A program made the translations under genes and the position numbers. This document shows positions 36,171 through 47,612 of a stretch of 48,414 nucleotides of DNA, piece by piece. The notes beneath the pieces were generated by a model. That model was not told where the DNA came from. It saw only the letters and a program-made list of their open reading frames with translations, and did not search any database. Each line of letters begins with the position of its first letter. Positions within the stretch are counted from its first letter, which is position 1. Source of the stretch: Paraglomus occultum (taxonomy: Eukaryota; Glomeromycota; Glomeromycetes; Paraglomerales; Paraglomeraceae); contig CAJVPJ010000076.1 in NCBI GenBank assembly GCA_910592205.1, positions 1 through 48,414 on the forward strand, in the 5' to 3' direction.

Positions 36171-36576
36171 AACATTATTCAAAGTTATTCTTTTTGGGTA
36201 GTTTTTTGTCGGGCAATTGAACCGGATCCAAATTAAAATTAGGTTCGAATCCTACCACCTGGGCGTTCTCACTATTCGTCGTCGTATAGTTACAGAATTG
36301 TCATGCAAGCTGTATACACGAAAAAGGCTATCATTGTTTAATTATGGTGCTTTGTTCTAAAAAGTTGCTAAGTCATTATTAGTGACTTGTACTTTTACTA
36401 TTTTACTTATTGCGAGCAAAATGCTCCGTTGTCGAAAATAAAATTTAATCTCATAATTAGCTATCATTCTAAATGACAAGCATAGTGGTAAAGTCTTATA
36501 TATATGCTTCGATATGTAAAGCAAAACTAATTTTATGTCTAAGTTAAAGTTGCTTTAGATAATAATTTTTTTAAAA

Positions 36577-36601
36577 AAACAACAACAACAACACAACAAC
36601 A
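36577..36601 (+). repeat. CAA microsatellite
   Basis: AACAACAACAACAACACAACAACAA, a slightly interrupted CAA repeat (first seven units shown by motif only), follows a poly-A run. It lies in the 3' flank of the minus-strand methyltransferase. Confidence 0.8.
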
Positions 36602-36774
36602 AACTGTTTTGTGGAGAATCTAAATTACCATTTCTAGAATAGTATTAATAGTAATAATACATACAATTTTTGTACAATTTTACAAATAATTCAAGACGTA
36701 GTGATTACAACAAGGAAAAGGGGTTCTTATGAGGCGGCGTTGAAATGAAAACCAAAGTCAGCCGTCGTACTCGT

Positions 36775-38079
36775 TCAACGCTTTTTAATAATGGCACGAT
36801 ATCGTGTTTTGCAGAGCGTGACTTCATTACATTCCTTTTCAAAATCAATTAAGAGCTGTTCAAATTCTTCTTCTGTAATTTCCATAATGTGAGTGAAAAT
36901 AATTTTCATTGTTCTATAAGCATCCGCTATACATTTCAATGTCTAACAAGCAAAGCGTTTAGTTAATTATAATTGTCTGTTATGAGCACTTTTTTCAAAC
37001 CTTATACGTTTTGTTTACTATACTTACCGCTTTGCCTATTTCGCCTGCTTTCTTCCCCAAATGATATGTTCTCTCTTCTATGGGTGCTACAATCACTTTA
37101 TCGTCGAACTCATTAAATACTTTTATTACGTCTTGACCTGACCTTGGGTTAATTCCGGCTTTACGCATATGTTCGTATACTACAATTTTAAATAATGAAG
37201 GAAAAGTTGGTTCAGAAACGCATATTAATATGCATACGCATACGATTTTATCGGATACTTACAATAATATTCAATCTTTCGGCACATTATTCCGGGATTT
37301 GTACTTTCACCGTCTACATCCATAATTTCGATGTAACCTCCGGGCTTAGTTACTCTTATCAATTCTTTCACCACTTTCTCTTTCCATGATTGCCAATCCA
37401 TACTGATTATAAGATATGTTTGCCGAACAAAATCAAATGTGTTGTCCGGAAATGGTAAACCGTCCAGAACATTGCACTTTAGAAATACCGTATTTGGTGG
37501 TCGATCTTCGGAGAATATAGGAATGATATCTACACCTACAAATACTGATTTAGGGTAGTCCAACGCCGTATTTATCATCCATGATCCTGCGCCACAACTG
37601 GGTAATTATAGAATCATTAACATTAATACGGGCGGTCAAAAAATATTCAAAACGTTGTATATGTACGGTACGTATATTTTGCTGATCAAACTTCAACTCG
37701 AACCACAATAATATATTTACCCAACATCAAGAACACTTGCTCCTAATGATAGATTCTCGGAAATGGGAGCAGAGTAGCTACCATTCCATATAGTATTGTC
37801 TATGCAAGTTTGCTCATGCGCCCTTTTTATTTCTTCTTGGTCAACGGGCAGAAAACATTTAACGCTGTCATCGTTAAAATAACGTCTTCCGCCAATTTCT
37901 ACAAACTTTTCTAGCACATTATCTGGTTTTTTCGTGACAGCCTCAATTGGATCCATGAAAGATGGCGAACACGTTGGAGTGCTGACGCTTGTTTCATCTT
38001 CAGTAATTTCATATGATATGCTCGAATCTGTGTCTGAGGTATCGAACGTTTTTGAGGAAGCAGTACGTATTTTCCCCAT
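36775..38079 (-). CDS. Class I SAM-dependent methyltransferase, four exons (337 aa)
   Basis: Exons on the minus strand: 38079-37721, 37597-37263, 37179-37028 and 36942-36775; introns of 123, 83 and 85 nt, phases 2, 1 and 0. The spliced motif I is VLDVGCGAGSWMINTALDYP, a canonical SAM-binding loop. It is followed by SVFVGVDIIPIF, VLDGLPFPDNTFDFV and VTKPGGYIEIMDVDG. The first 50 residues are Ser/Thr/Asp-rich and probably disordered. The last exon (TLKCIADAYRTMKIIFTHIM ... RAIIKKR) matches the closing helices of these fungal methyltransferases. It is oriented toward the paralogue at 32.7-34.3 kb, with about 2.5 kb between their 3' ends. The substrate is unknown. Unlike the paralogue, it has an intact glycine motif. 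Confidence 0.88.
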
Positions 38080-40824
38080 TTTGAAATGATAAGTAAAAGT
38101 GTGATGCCTTTGTACGGAGATTCTTTTTAAATAAATTGGAAAGTAATGTTACATGAGAGTAGTGTTGTCACAGTATGATGTGACGCAAGATGGTTAACAA
38201 ACAGTGTTGTAATTATTTGAATAACAAAACCATCTATATATCAGTAACAAGCTGATTTTATGCCGCAAAGAAGATTACAAAATTTATTACGCTTGGTTCG
38301 ATTGATAAAGTCTTCGTAAGTCGATAAAAAAAAAGACGTCGTATGAAGTCTCTGTGCAAAAAAATTCTACCAGGAAAACTGCAATCAATTGATGCGAAAT
38401 TTAAAGTTTGGATTTTTACGTAATAAAGGAAGTTTCTAATTAAGCTCTCGGGGACTTTGTCCTATAATAAAACAAACATAATAAGACGAACAAGTATCAA
38501 CATGCACTGCGATGTATATAAGGTACAACGTGACGATAGGCTTCTAGATCTCATGTTTGTCTTTTCACCCAATGATAGTAATTGTGTAATTACGTCTAAT
38601 AGAAAACACAAAACCAATGATGTAACGGTAATTTTTAATTAAGGATATGTGGGCGGTATGTTACACCCACAGGGTCCCTAGCACTCACAGCATTCTTATG
38701 CAGGACATCGATTGTTTTAAGGGAAAAAAACCTCCTGCGCTCTCTATTCCTCATTCTTTATGGCATATTTATGTATGAACTATAAGAGATGAGGACGGAT
38801 GTGCGGGATATTTAGGCTTGTATTGCACGAATCAACTACAAATATTTTGTATTGCCAAGGTACGAATTTCATATTACACTCGATATGGCAACGAAATACA
38901 GCTGCACATTTGTTTCTTGTTTGACACACATGATACAGAGAGGGTGACATTACATCGGTTAATCGCCGTATATAATTTTCCGATAAGTGAGTGCAAAACA
39001 TTGATTTAGTAAAAGATGTTCGTAAACACATCAAATTATAATTAAGGTTGTTATATCCTATATATTTTCCAATCGTACAGGTATATTCCTATACGGTTAG
39101 TATAATACAAAGGCAAAGAAATTAACATAATGATGGCCAAAATCGACGTTAGTTTTTACAATGAGACCGTTTCTTATATAACGATGTTAATAGTGTATAC
39201 GTAAAAGATGTTTATGACTATAACATTAAAAATAGGGATAGACAAATAATCGTAACAGTTACTCTGTGCGCGCAGCAAAGCCCCTTTCGTCTCTAACCAG
39301 CTTCAGGGCAGATATTTCACAAATAACCAAGTAATCACCGAATTGGTCCCTCGACTCGGTCTACTCCCGCTGTGTTCCATGGGATCCTATCATAAAACAA
39401 ACAGACGGAAAAAGGGAAGAGAAAGAAAGTGAAAAAAAAATAGAGTTAGTGTTATAATGTAAAAGAATACCACATTACCCTCCCCCCACAAACAGTTTAT
39501 TACATAATGGGGTAATTCTAAAAATTTTTTATAAAAAGTCTTCGTTACTGCAATTACTGTTAGATAACCCCTAAAGTTTATTGTTTATGTGATGGTTGCG
39601 GATCATTTTCATATGATCGAAGGGGTGCTTATTCACGGTAAACGGTTTACCTTTATACACACCCCGTCATCTGGAAGCTGTATGGAAAAAGACGGTAGAT
39701 TTCTGATAAGATTTCAGAAATAAGTTTACGTAAAAAGTATTGCTAGTTTCCAATAGATTATGTTTTTGAACTATCTGATAATTTACAAATTTGATCGTTA
39801 AAGAATTGAACAGGCTTTTCTTATCCGACGTTACAAGTTTTATACAAAAATTGCAGTTACTTGCGGTTTATGTGTCTTTGTTTTTCCTTTTTATGTTAAA
39901 GTATCTTCTCGTGGAAAAAGCACCACACTATTTATCATAATAAACTTTGATGTGTTAGCTTATAGCAATCGCAGTAAACTAAAGAATTTTATAATCAGGC
40001 GTCATTATGTAATAAACTGTTAGAGGGGTATGTTATGCTACTACTAGTGGTAATCATTCGGGGGGTACTTATTCACGTGCTTTGTCGCAAAAAAATACGG
40101 TTTGAATTAGATCCCTACAATGCAATAGATTTAACTTAAAGCTCAACGTCTAACGTACTTCATTTTTTGCTGGAATAATGTCCAATCTCCCGAAAATTAT
40201 TAAATAGTAGAATAAAAAATTTTTAAACAGTACGGCGTAGAGAAAAGCGGAACACTAGATATAAACCGACTGACTATCCTCTTTTCATAAACGATAGGAG
40301 TTATTTTGACTAACAAAAATAAAACTAATTACTCACTTATCTTTAAAGTCGTTAATTACTTCAATAATTTCTGTTATTCTTCTGTTGTCAATAGCAGAAG
40401 TCCGTGCGCTGTTTATTTCATCCTGGATTTGTTTTTCTCAGGCAACCCCTAACGGTCATCTACCGCTCCCCTGCCACGCGACCGACGCACTCTATGTTCT
40501 CATTCCGAATCATCTCAAAATTTCTCCGTAGTGGAGAAGACTCTACCTATGATTTGAAGGCTCACAAAATATGTCTAGGACGGCATGTCAGTATGCACAA
40601 CACAGCTCTGCAGGTTTAACTTAGAATATTAGGAATAAATAAAAATGAGTATGCCACTACAATTCACACGATAAAATTTTGGCGGCAAATAAAAATAAGA
40701 TATCCCAGAATTTCATGCCTATTGCTTACTCAAAACTATGTTGATTACATGGCGAGAATAATAAATAAAATTAACGGACAAAACAACATTCGACCGCTTT
40801 AGAAATAAAGTTTGATGTTGATAC
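38080..40824. other. Intergenic DNA
   Basis: No supported gene. ORFs up to 84 codons lack domains. The motif GGGGTRCTTATTCACG occurs twice in the same orientation (39622-39637 and 40062-40077) and may mark element ends. Confidence 0.4.
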
Positions 40825-41035
40825 TGTTGTATGTCAGATCGAAATTTATGTCAGATCAGAATTTTATGTCGCTTCCAAACTGACATACGACAATATATTA
40901 TTCACAAGTCACTTTAAGATAAAATTACTCTAAGATAAAGAATTTTTCTGCTCAAATTTTTAATAAGCGATATAAAATTCTGATCTGACACATATCACTT
41001 CGGAATTGACATAAATTCCGATCTGACACACAACA
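40825..41035. repeat. MITE, 211 bp, 29-bp TIRs and 4-bp target duplication ATAC
   Basis: The left end begins TGTTGTATGTCAGATCGAAA and the right end, on the minus strand, begins TGTTGTGTGTCAGATCGGAA. They agree at 27 of 29 positions, and after an indel of about 26 bp the similarity continues through GATCAGAATTTTAT. ATAC lies directly outside both ends (40821-40824 and 41036-41039). No coding capacity; it would depend on a transposase elsewhere. Confidence 0.8.
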
Positions 41036-41039
41036 ATAC

Positions 41040-43547
41040 CAAAGTGGAGCAAAAAATGTGAGAAAAGGTTTTCGCTCGGGACAGCATATCACTACAAAAA
41101 AACTCGTTACATGTTTTGTTTTATAGACACAATGCATAGTCAATTAATGACTACAGCTCAGAATATGTAATTACGAGAAATAAAGGCAGCAACGAAACAA
41201 CAACTCTAAGCATACTTTCGATTTTGTACAAAAAATGAGGTAGATATCATTGACTGGCTATCGAACAACACTGATTTAAATTTTATCAGCAATCATAAAG
41301 AATGCTTTTAATAAGAAGAGTTAGACCGGTCTTTTAACAAACGAGGCGTTTTTATTTCAGCATGTAGTTGATGTAATTTAGTCAGTCAAAATACGTTGGG
41401 TACTTGTTTACCAAATAATAGAGATAGATTTATCTTAATTAATAAAAAGTAATGTGTAATGCTTATTAATAACTCTTTCTTTTTTTAGATCTGCATAGTT
41501 GCGTTAGTTCAATTTTGTGGTCACAATTATTTTTGAAACACTGACATACTGTACATCTCGTGCTTTAATCGTATGATCTCATGGCATGTTTGCTGCGGTA
41601 ATTGTATATCTAGTGACATATTGTAATGACGTAATTTGTTTGGATCATGTGGCTGTAGTAACGTGTTCTGGTTGGCAAGTCTGACAAACGTTTGTCATAA
41701 CATATTCAACTATGGATATCCCATTACTTGTTATATATTACAAAGTCATACGGGCCGATTATCGAAAATCTATGTAGTTTTGCCGGCCAAAGCCGAAACC
41801 GACTTTATCGGACTGATTGTGTGCCAAGAATATTACACATATAACTCATTTAATCGTTATGTAATTTGCCATAGAACAAAATATAGAATGTTTAACATAA
41901 GTTTTTCAAAGAAATATTTCCATATATAGTACATACAAATGTTTTTCGCCTTTGTCCTTGAAAATATAAATTAGTCGCAAACTTGAAACATAGAATCAAA
42001 CAATCGCTACGTTTGACAATAAACGCCACTGAAATTTTTATTACAATAATAACTATTTTATCTTATTAATGCGGCGTCATTTGTTCAAAAGATGTAATAA
42101 GTTTATCTTACACCACCGTGTCTATTGCGTCAGTTGACATCTAATAACATTACATCATAATTGAATGCATTTAGTATAGCTCGCATGATATACTTTGTTT
42201 AAATAACCACTTAGCAATAGTTATTCACCTGCTAAAACGGCCAGAATGACTCATTAGATAACTTTTTTGTCTAAACAGATAATGCATTTCAATATGATGG
42301 CTCAATTTATTCGCGCAATAGCCTTGCGCAGTAAGATAAATGCTTCCTAGACATTCTACTTATCTCAAACGCCAAGGCTACTATATTAGTTTATAATGCC
42401 AGTAAAAAGGGGTGAGGTTTCACAGAAATCAGACCATTGTATGTTTGGATTATTTGAAACATCATAAACTTTTTTGTTCTACAAAGTTCCATATGATATC
42501 ATCTTAGCGTGATTTTGGCAGTGTTCCTTGATTCTCATTCTTTTATTCCCTAACTTGTTACAAATACTGCTTTGGCTCAAAAAAATAGTACGACTGTGTA
42601 CGCATTACGCAAAGAGTTTGTGTAACTACAATCGATTGCGTTTTTTTGAGAACAACTTATCAATGGGGGCAAGTTACAATGTATTAAACATTAAATTATG
42701 TGTTGTTTTGCTTAAAGAACCGATATCAAAATTTGGCTTGTCATTTGCGTATGCAAACTGGCATACGAGTCTAACAAACCGGTTACTATCAGATAGAGTA
42801 TACACATACAATATCAATGCAATACATTAACAATAGCTGATACGTTAGATAATCAAAACTTTATTTGGTAAAGTAACATAATACTGCGGACTTACGTCAG
42901 CAGCCAAAATGGGCAATTTTAACAAAAGAATCACGGTCAGTCATCTACAAAACGAAAACCGATAATACAATAATAAATAAATGTACATTCACGGTAATGA
43001 GAAGTCGATTCGGCGTATCTGTATTACCAATGCATAAGTAATAGTAATAAATAGCATTCAATATTAGTCTTTGTGTTGCCCCTTTCTCAAAGAATTTATT
43101 TCCATTTATTGTTCATTCATTTCAAACGCGTTTATCATTTCTAAATGTAGCAATAAAAAAATTTTATAATAACACTATTTAATTTTCTAGTACTATTTTA
43201 AAAAATGGGAATAATGCCCGCGCGGAAACGAATAAAAACGTTTTACGCAGCAGTTAATCGGAAAACGACGGAGTTTCTCCTTTATTCTCTTACCTACGCC
43301 ACGTCTCACGAGTAAAGGCGTATGAACCTTGTCAAAGTATTAATGCACATGTGATTCCATTGAAATGGGTATAAAAAATGAAATATTACCCAAAAGCATC
43401 GTGCGCAGTCATTAACAATACATAAAGTGATTATATACGTAAGTTCTATCTTCTGTGTAAATATAAGTCACATGATGGCAAACGATTATAAATACGCTTA
43501 GATCTCTTGGTAATATAGCTTCATAGTTCTTCCTCTTCTACCTTATT
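41040..43547. other. Intergenic DNA
   Basis: The ORFs at 41636-41929 and 42528-42830 (+, 97 and 100 codons) have no recognisable domain. A 16-bp perfect palindrome, TGACAAACGTTTGTCA, lies at 41682-41697. Confidence 0.4.
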
Positions 43548-43571
43548 ATTTACAGAACCGGTTCTGTAAAT
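43548..43571. promoter_or_regulatory. Perfect 24-bp palindrome upstream of the 43.6-kb gene
   Basis: Each half is ATTTACAGAACC and its exact reverse complement, with no spacer. It ends 64 bp before the ATG at 43636, a position expected for a dimeric transcription-factor site. It could also be a chance palindrome or the centre of a small hairpin. Confidence 0.45.
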
Positions 43572-43635
43572 TATTTGGTGATTTTCCTAAAACCGGGTTC
43601 CGACTCTCCTTTATTAATCAAAACTCATATCTTTA

Positions 43636-44471
43636 ATGGCAGCGTTACTGGTTAACCTCCTCAGACCAACGGAAATTTGTCGCGGAATAAGGGACATGCT
43701 ACGTGTTAAAACGGACATAAATATTGACAATCGGCATCCCAGTCTTAGTCTTGGAAACTCTCGTGCTTGGGCAAGAGGTCAAACTAATGTAGCAGAATAT
43801 GTAGAACCTCAGAGTACGAGGACAATGTAAGTAATTCTATGCTTAATAAACAGAGTCTATGATATCACACAAGAAAAATTTCTGTTACTTACGGCCTCAT
43901 TATATTACGTCAAAGTACGGTTCGAACTATTATATCTTCCCGAGGTATAATAGTCTATGAAATCCAAAACGTGACTCTCGTACCTCATTATCTCATAATA
44001 ACTTGGACAGTACGTATTGTAAAAAGAAATTTGCACTTTAGATAAAGACAATTTTACGTAGCCAACATCACTGTTCCAATTAACAGGTTAAAAACTGGCT
44101 AAAACGGGGAACGAATTCAGTATCATGTCATGTTCAGCAAACTCTGGATAATAGTAAAACACTTAAACAGCTATACAAAGACTTTCATGACAAAGCAAAC
44201 AGGAGATATGTTGGAACAACTGCTATTCCTATGCATGAGTTCGCTTACCGAATTTCTGCAGGAATTACCGATGGGTACGTATGAAATGTGTCTTGGTATT
44301 AGTTCCGTACATTATTAATTTCAAACGCTGCTTCTGATTTACTTAGGTCCAACGCCCAAGTATCTATCACCATTCAATAATGCTTTAGTTTAATATGTAA
44401 TATTCATTCTTTATCTATATAGTGATAGTGGTTTTTGGTTTTACGGCTTGGGCAACATGGAGACTGAATAA
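43636..44471 (+). CDS. Four-exon gene, unrecognised product (187 aa)
   Basis: Exons 43636-43826, 43874-44009, 44087-44274 and 44423-44471, with donors GTAAGT, GTACGT and GTACGT. Introns are 47, 77 and 148 nt and all phases agree. The protein begins MAALLVNLLRPTEICRGIRD, continues GNSRAWARGQTNVAEYVEP, a strand-rich middle (ISSRGIIVYEIQNVTLVPHY, LIITWTVKNWLKRGTNSV), then YKDFHDKANRRYVGTTAIPM, HEFAYRISAGITDGDSGFWF and a short tail. It looks like a compact beta-rich domain. I see no signal peptide or membrane helix, and I do not recognise the family. The first intron is short at 47 nt, so the exon 1/2 junction is the weakest point. Confidence 0.55.
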
Positions 44472-44927
44472 AACCCCGATTAAAAAAACATAGACAATGG
44501 TTTTAATGTTGTTTGTCAATGCTGTGCTACAACAACAGGAGTACAAATCAATTGGCAAGCATTGAGGACGTTTTTAGTAACATTAACTTAATAAGTGTCT
44601 ACCGAACGTAATAGTAACTTACAAGTTGTGCGATTGACGAAGGCGATAAGAAATGATAGCAACAGCCCCTTGAAAAACAAGTAGTACCCTGTATTTACAG
44701 CAGATTAGACGTATGAGCACTAAATTCAGCATACTGATCCTGTGCAAGTGTCATTTTACGAAAAATCAGTAGTAATCGTGACGTCATCAACATAGCGCAA
44801 CTTATTCCTTTGCTCTTGATTAAAATGACTAGCGTTTACCCATGATAAGGATAGCGTACAAACTACTAAGTAATTAATGACTGAACCCACATTTCAACCA
44901 GAAAAAGCCCGGCTCATCAACATAGTA
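44472..44927. other. Intergenic DNA
   Basis: Nothing recognised between the 43.6-kb gene and the MITE at 44928. Confidence 0.5.
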
Positions 44928-45112
44928 CAGTCAACTGCCCTTAATTCGACTGCCTCGGTTCCGGAAGAACGTATATGTCGAATTAACGTAACGTATATGT
45001 CGAATTAACGACAGACCGTACTTAATATTAAGGAAAACAATAATAAAAAAAACTCGGGTCTTGCTCAAGCAATCGAATTATCGGTCGAATTATTATTATC
45101 GGCAGTTGACTG
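44928..45112. repeat. Pogo/Tigger-like MITE, 185 bp, perfect 12-bp TIRs, TA target duplication
   Basis: CAGTCAACTGCC at the left and its exact reverse complement GGCAGTTGACTG at the right, each flanked outside by TA. Further in, both ends carry AATTCGAC. Inside, AACGTATATGTCGAATTAAC occurs twice in tandem (22-bp period). No coding sequence. Confidence 0.85.
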
Positions 45113-45114
45113 TA

Positions 45115-46605
45115 AAAGGAGGGAGGGGGAGGGGAAATTGGATATCACGTCTATGTTGTTAGAAACCACATAATAATAAGTGGAGTGAGCATTAATCTGT
45201 TATCTCTGTTACGTCCTCCCATGTGTTATGCCCGCCTATTGGGATATCATATCCGAAGGTGTTGAGATACGTAATAGCCTTATTTTCAGGTCGTAGAGAC
45301 TGGATTGCATTCTCCGGAAAAAATTAAGCGTTTGGGGCATCGGTTGACCTTGAAAAGTGATCGGCGTTGTAGGACAATTTACCCAAAGAAATTTTTTCGT
45401 TAGATCGGGTGTACAGGCAAAAATCTAAATTGTATTGAGACTGTTGTGTGACATATAACTAACAATATTTTTAGTAAATGGGATACTTTCAACAACATCA
45501 CCATCATCAACCGTTACATAGTCCGGGGCGTTTAATGAAGTATCGGATAAAAGTTGGTGGAATGCTTTTATATTATTATTAGATGGCTTTTTTCGACCCC
45601 GCTGTAAAAGAAATCGTTTCCTTAACTATTACTGGGCTAATTACGAAATGTGTTATACCTGTTAACAAATCTCTTATGATGTAATGGGCATACATTAGGG
45701 AAAGAATTAATTTGCATGTTTGTGGAATTTTGTTTTTTCGATATTTAATCCAAGCTGTTGACCGAGTAGACAACAGTTTTACCAATTTAAATTATCAGTT
45801 TTAAAATCTCTGGAAGGGTATTTTTTGCATCTACTGTCAATTTTATTAGGATAAAGATAAAGTCGATTACGATAAAAAAAACTTTATGCCTCAGATTGCC
45901 TATATTACTTATTATTATGACATATTACAGTACAACCTGCAGTTTATTACATGAATATACAGATTATTATTCAATCCGTCTTTGTTTGTCAAATGTACAG
46001 TTTATAATATTAATACGTTTATTTCATATCCTGCAATACTATTACACAGTCTCTTCTCCATCTCCCAATTCAAACACTTAACCATAATTTAGCTAAAATT
46101 TGTCCATAATCCAATAATGCGTTAAGTTTTTGCTTCAATAAATTTGCCTTTTTATCTTAGAAAACGTATTAATGACTCACAGAATGCCTGCTTTTCATAG
46201 ACTGAGTAGAATGTTCCACAATAAAGTTGCTGCTAGTTGGCAGCTATGACTCAGACATAAAATTGTAAAATTTATTTAATTAAAACTGGTGCAGAGTTTT
46301 TGTTAAAATTATAATGTTAATATAAGACTATCTCTATATATAAAATTAATATAAATTTAATTTACGTTACTCGACTGTGGAACCAAAAATTACAACACGA
46401 TTAGAGAAGCTCAAGGTAAAAATTGCATTAATTAATATGTTTTTAAAATCAATGATACCCAAACTCTCCAGGAATATCTACACCAAAAGTATCGGACACC
46501 CTAACTTTATTAATTGCTCAGAAGTATACATAATAATTGAGACTAAAATTTTTATATGCTATAGTCTAGCTTTTTCTGAATCTATGTAATAGTATAAGAC
46601 TAATA
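45115..46605. other. Intergenic DNA
   Basis: No supported gene; ORFs of 61-70 codons only. The left 50 bp includes a purine-rich run (GGAGGGAGGGGGAGGGG). Confidence 0.45.
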
Positions 46606-47612
46606 CTAATACTTTGTTGGCCAGCCCTTGCTTGCAATACATGCTTCGATCCTTTATTTTAATTAATTTTATTAAAACATTGTTAGAAATTTGGCTCCAT
46701 TATTCCTGTAATGCTGTCTCAAGTTTCTTCACATTTTTAGGCAAACTTGAACGGTTCCGAATACGTCTTTCCAGTTCTGACCATAAATGTTCAATAGGGT
46801 TCAAATCTGGTGACTGACTTGGCCAATTGGGTAAGGTTTTGATGCAGCCCATTCATTAACATCTTTTGCAGTGTGAATGGGTGCATTGTCATCTTGAAAC
46901 AAATACCGTTTTCCACCAAAATTTTTACTAATAAATGGGTTTCAAGTATTTAAATATAATCGATCTGTCCATTTTCCTTCTACCTTTACCAATGGGGCCT
47001 AAGCCTTTTCCAGAAAAACAAACCCACATTATCAAACTTTCACCTCCATGTTTAACTGAAGGAGCCATATTTTCTATATTAAATTTTGTTCCAGGAGTTC
47101 TCCAAACACGACCTGTAGCATTATTTTTGAATATTGTAGAGCGACTTTTATCACTCCAAATAACGGACGTCCATTTTCGAATAGACCAATCTTTTCTTTC
47201 AATACACCAATTTAGGCAAATTTTTCTCTGCCGATCAGTAAGTAAAGGTTTGGATGTCGAAATGCGAGAGAAAAATTTAAGTTTGTGTAAATTTCTTCTA
47301 ATAGTTTTAGTAGAAACGTCGAGCCTGGTTCTTTCATTTTTGAGTTGCTTAGCCAATTTTTTGTTGTTTCGCTTAACAACCCGTTTTAATATTTGTTTAT
47401 GCTCAAAATTTAAAAGTTTAGGGCGGCCACTGTGCGGTTGGGTTGTGAGACTTTTTCTTTCGAGAAAATTTTGAATTGTTCGTATTACTGTTGTTCTAGG
47501 GAAGTCAAGTGTTTTAGATATGCATGTTTTTGTAGCGCCACTTTTAAGAAGTCCAATAATTTGGCCACATTCAGTTTCAGTTAAGTCAGAATTTTCAAGG
47601 TAGAGATTAAAA
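46606..47612 (-). pseudogene. Tc1/mariner (DD34E-type) transposase, nearly complete with two frameshifts
   Basis: From about 47612 one frame runs unbroken to 46928: helix-turn-helix region (TETECGQIIGLLKSGATKT, RTTVIRTIQNFLERKSL, HSGRPKLL), a second DNA-binding part (VSTKTIRRNLHKLKF), then WTSVIWSDKS with the first Asp and HGGESLIMWVCFSGKGLGPI. Two frame changes follow: the next piece is RYLFQDDNAPIHTAKDV (second Asp), and the last is [19 protein letters not shown] (catalytic Glu). One stop lies after ALQE, near the C-terminus, and a WPTKY-type end is at 46606. No start ATG survives. Terminal inverted repeats were not found. Confidence 0.88.

Noticed and set aside
36241-36270. Possible tRNA because of GGTTCGAATCC
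   Set aside because: No matching acceptor stem, D arm or anticodon arm upstream, and the T stem does not pair fully.
44347-44380. Alternative last exon of the 43.6-kb gene
   Set aside because: It gives a short tail (SNAQVSITIQ), but the acceptor at 44422 keeps phase too and yields a more coherent end (DSGFWFYGLG). The choice is not certain.
46935-47474. 179-codon plus-strand frame
   Set aside because: Antisense of the Tc1/mariner transposase, whose minus-strand motifs are unmistakable.
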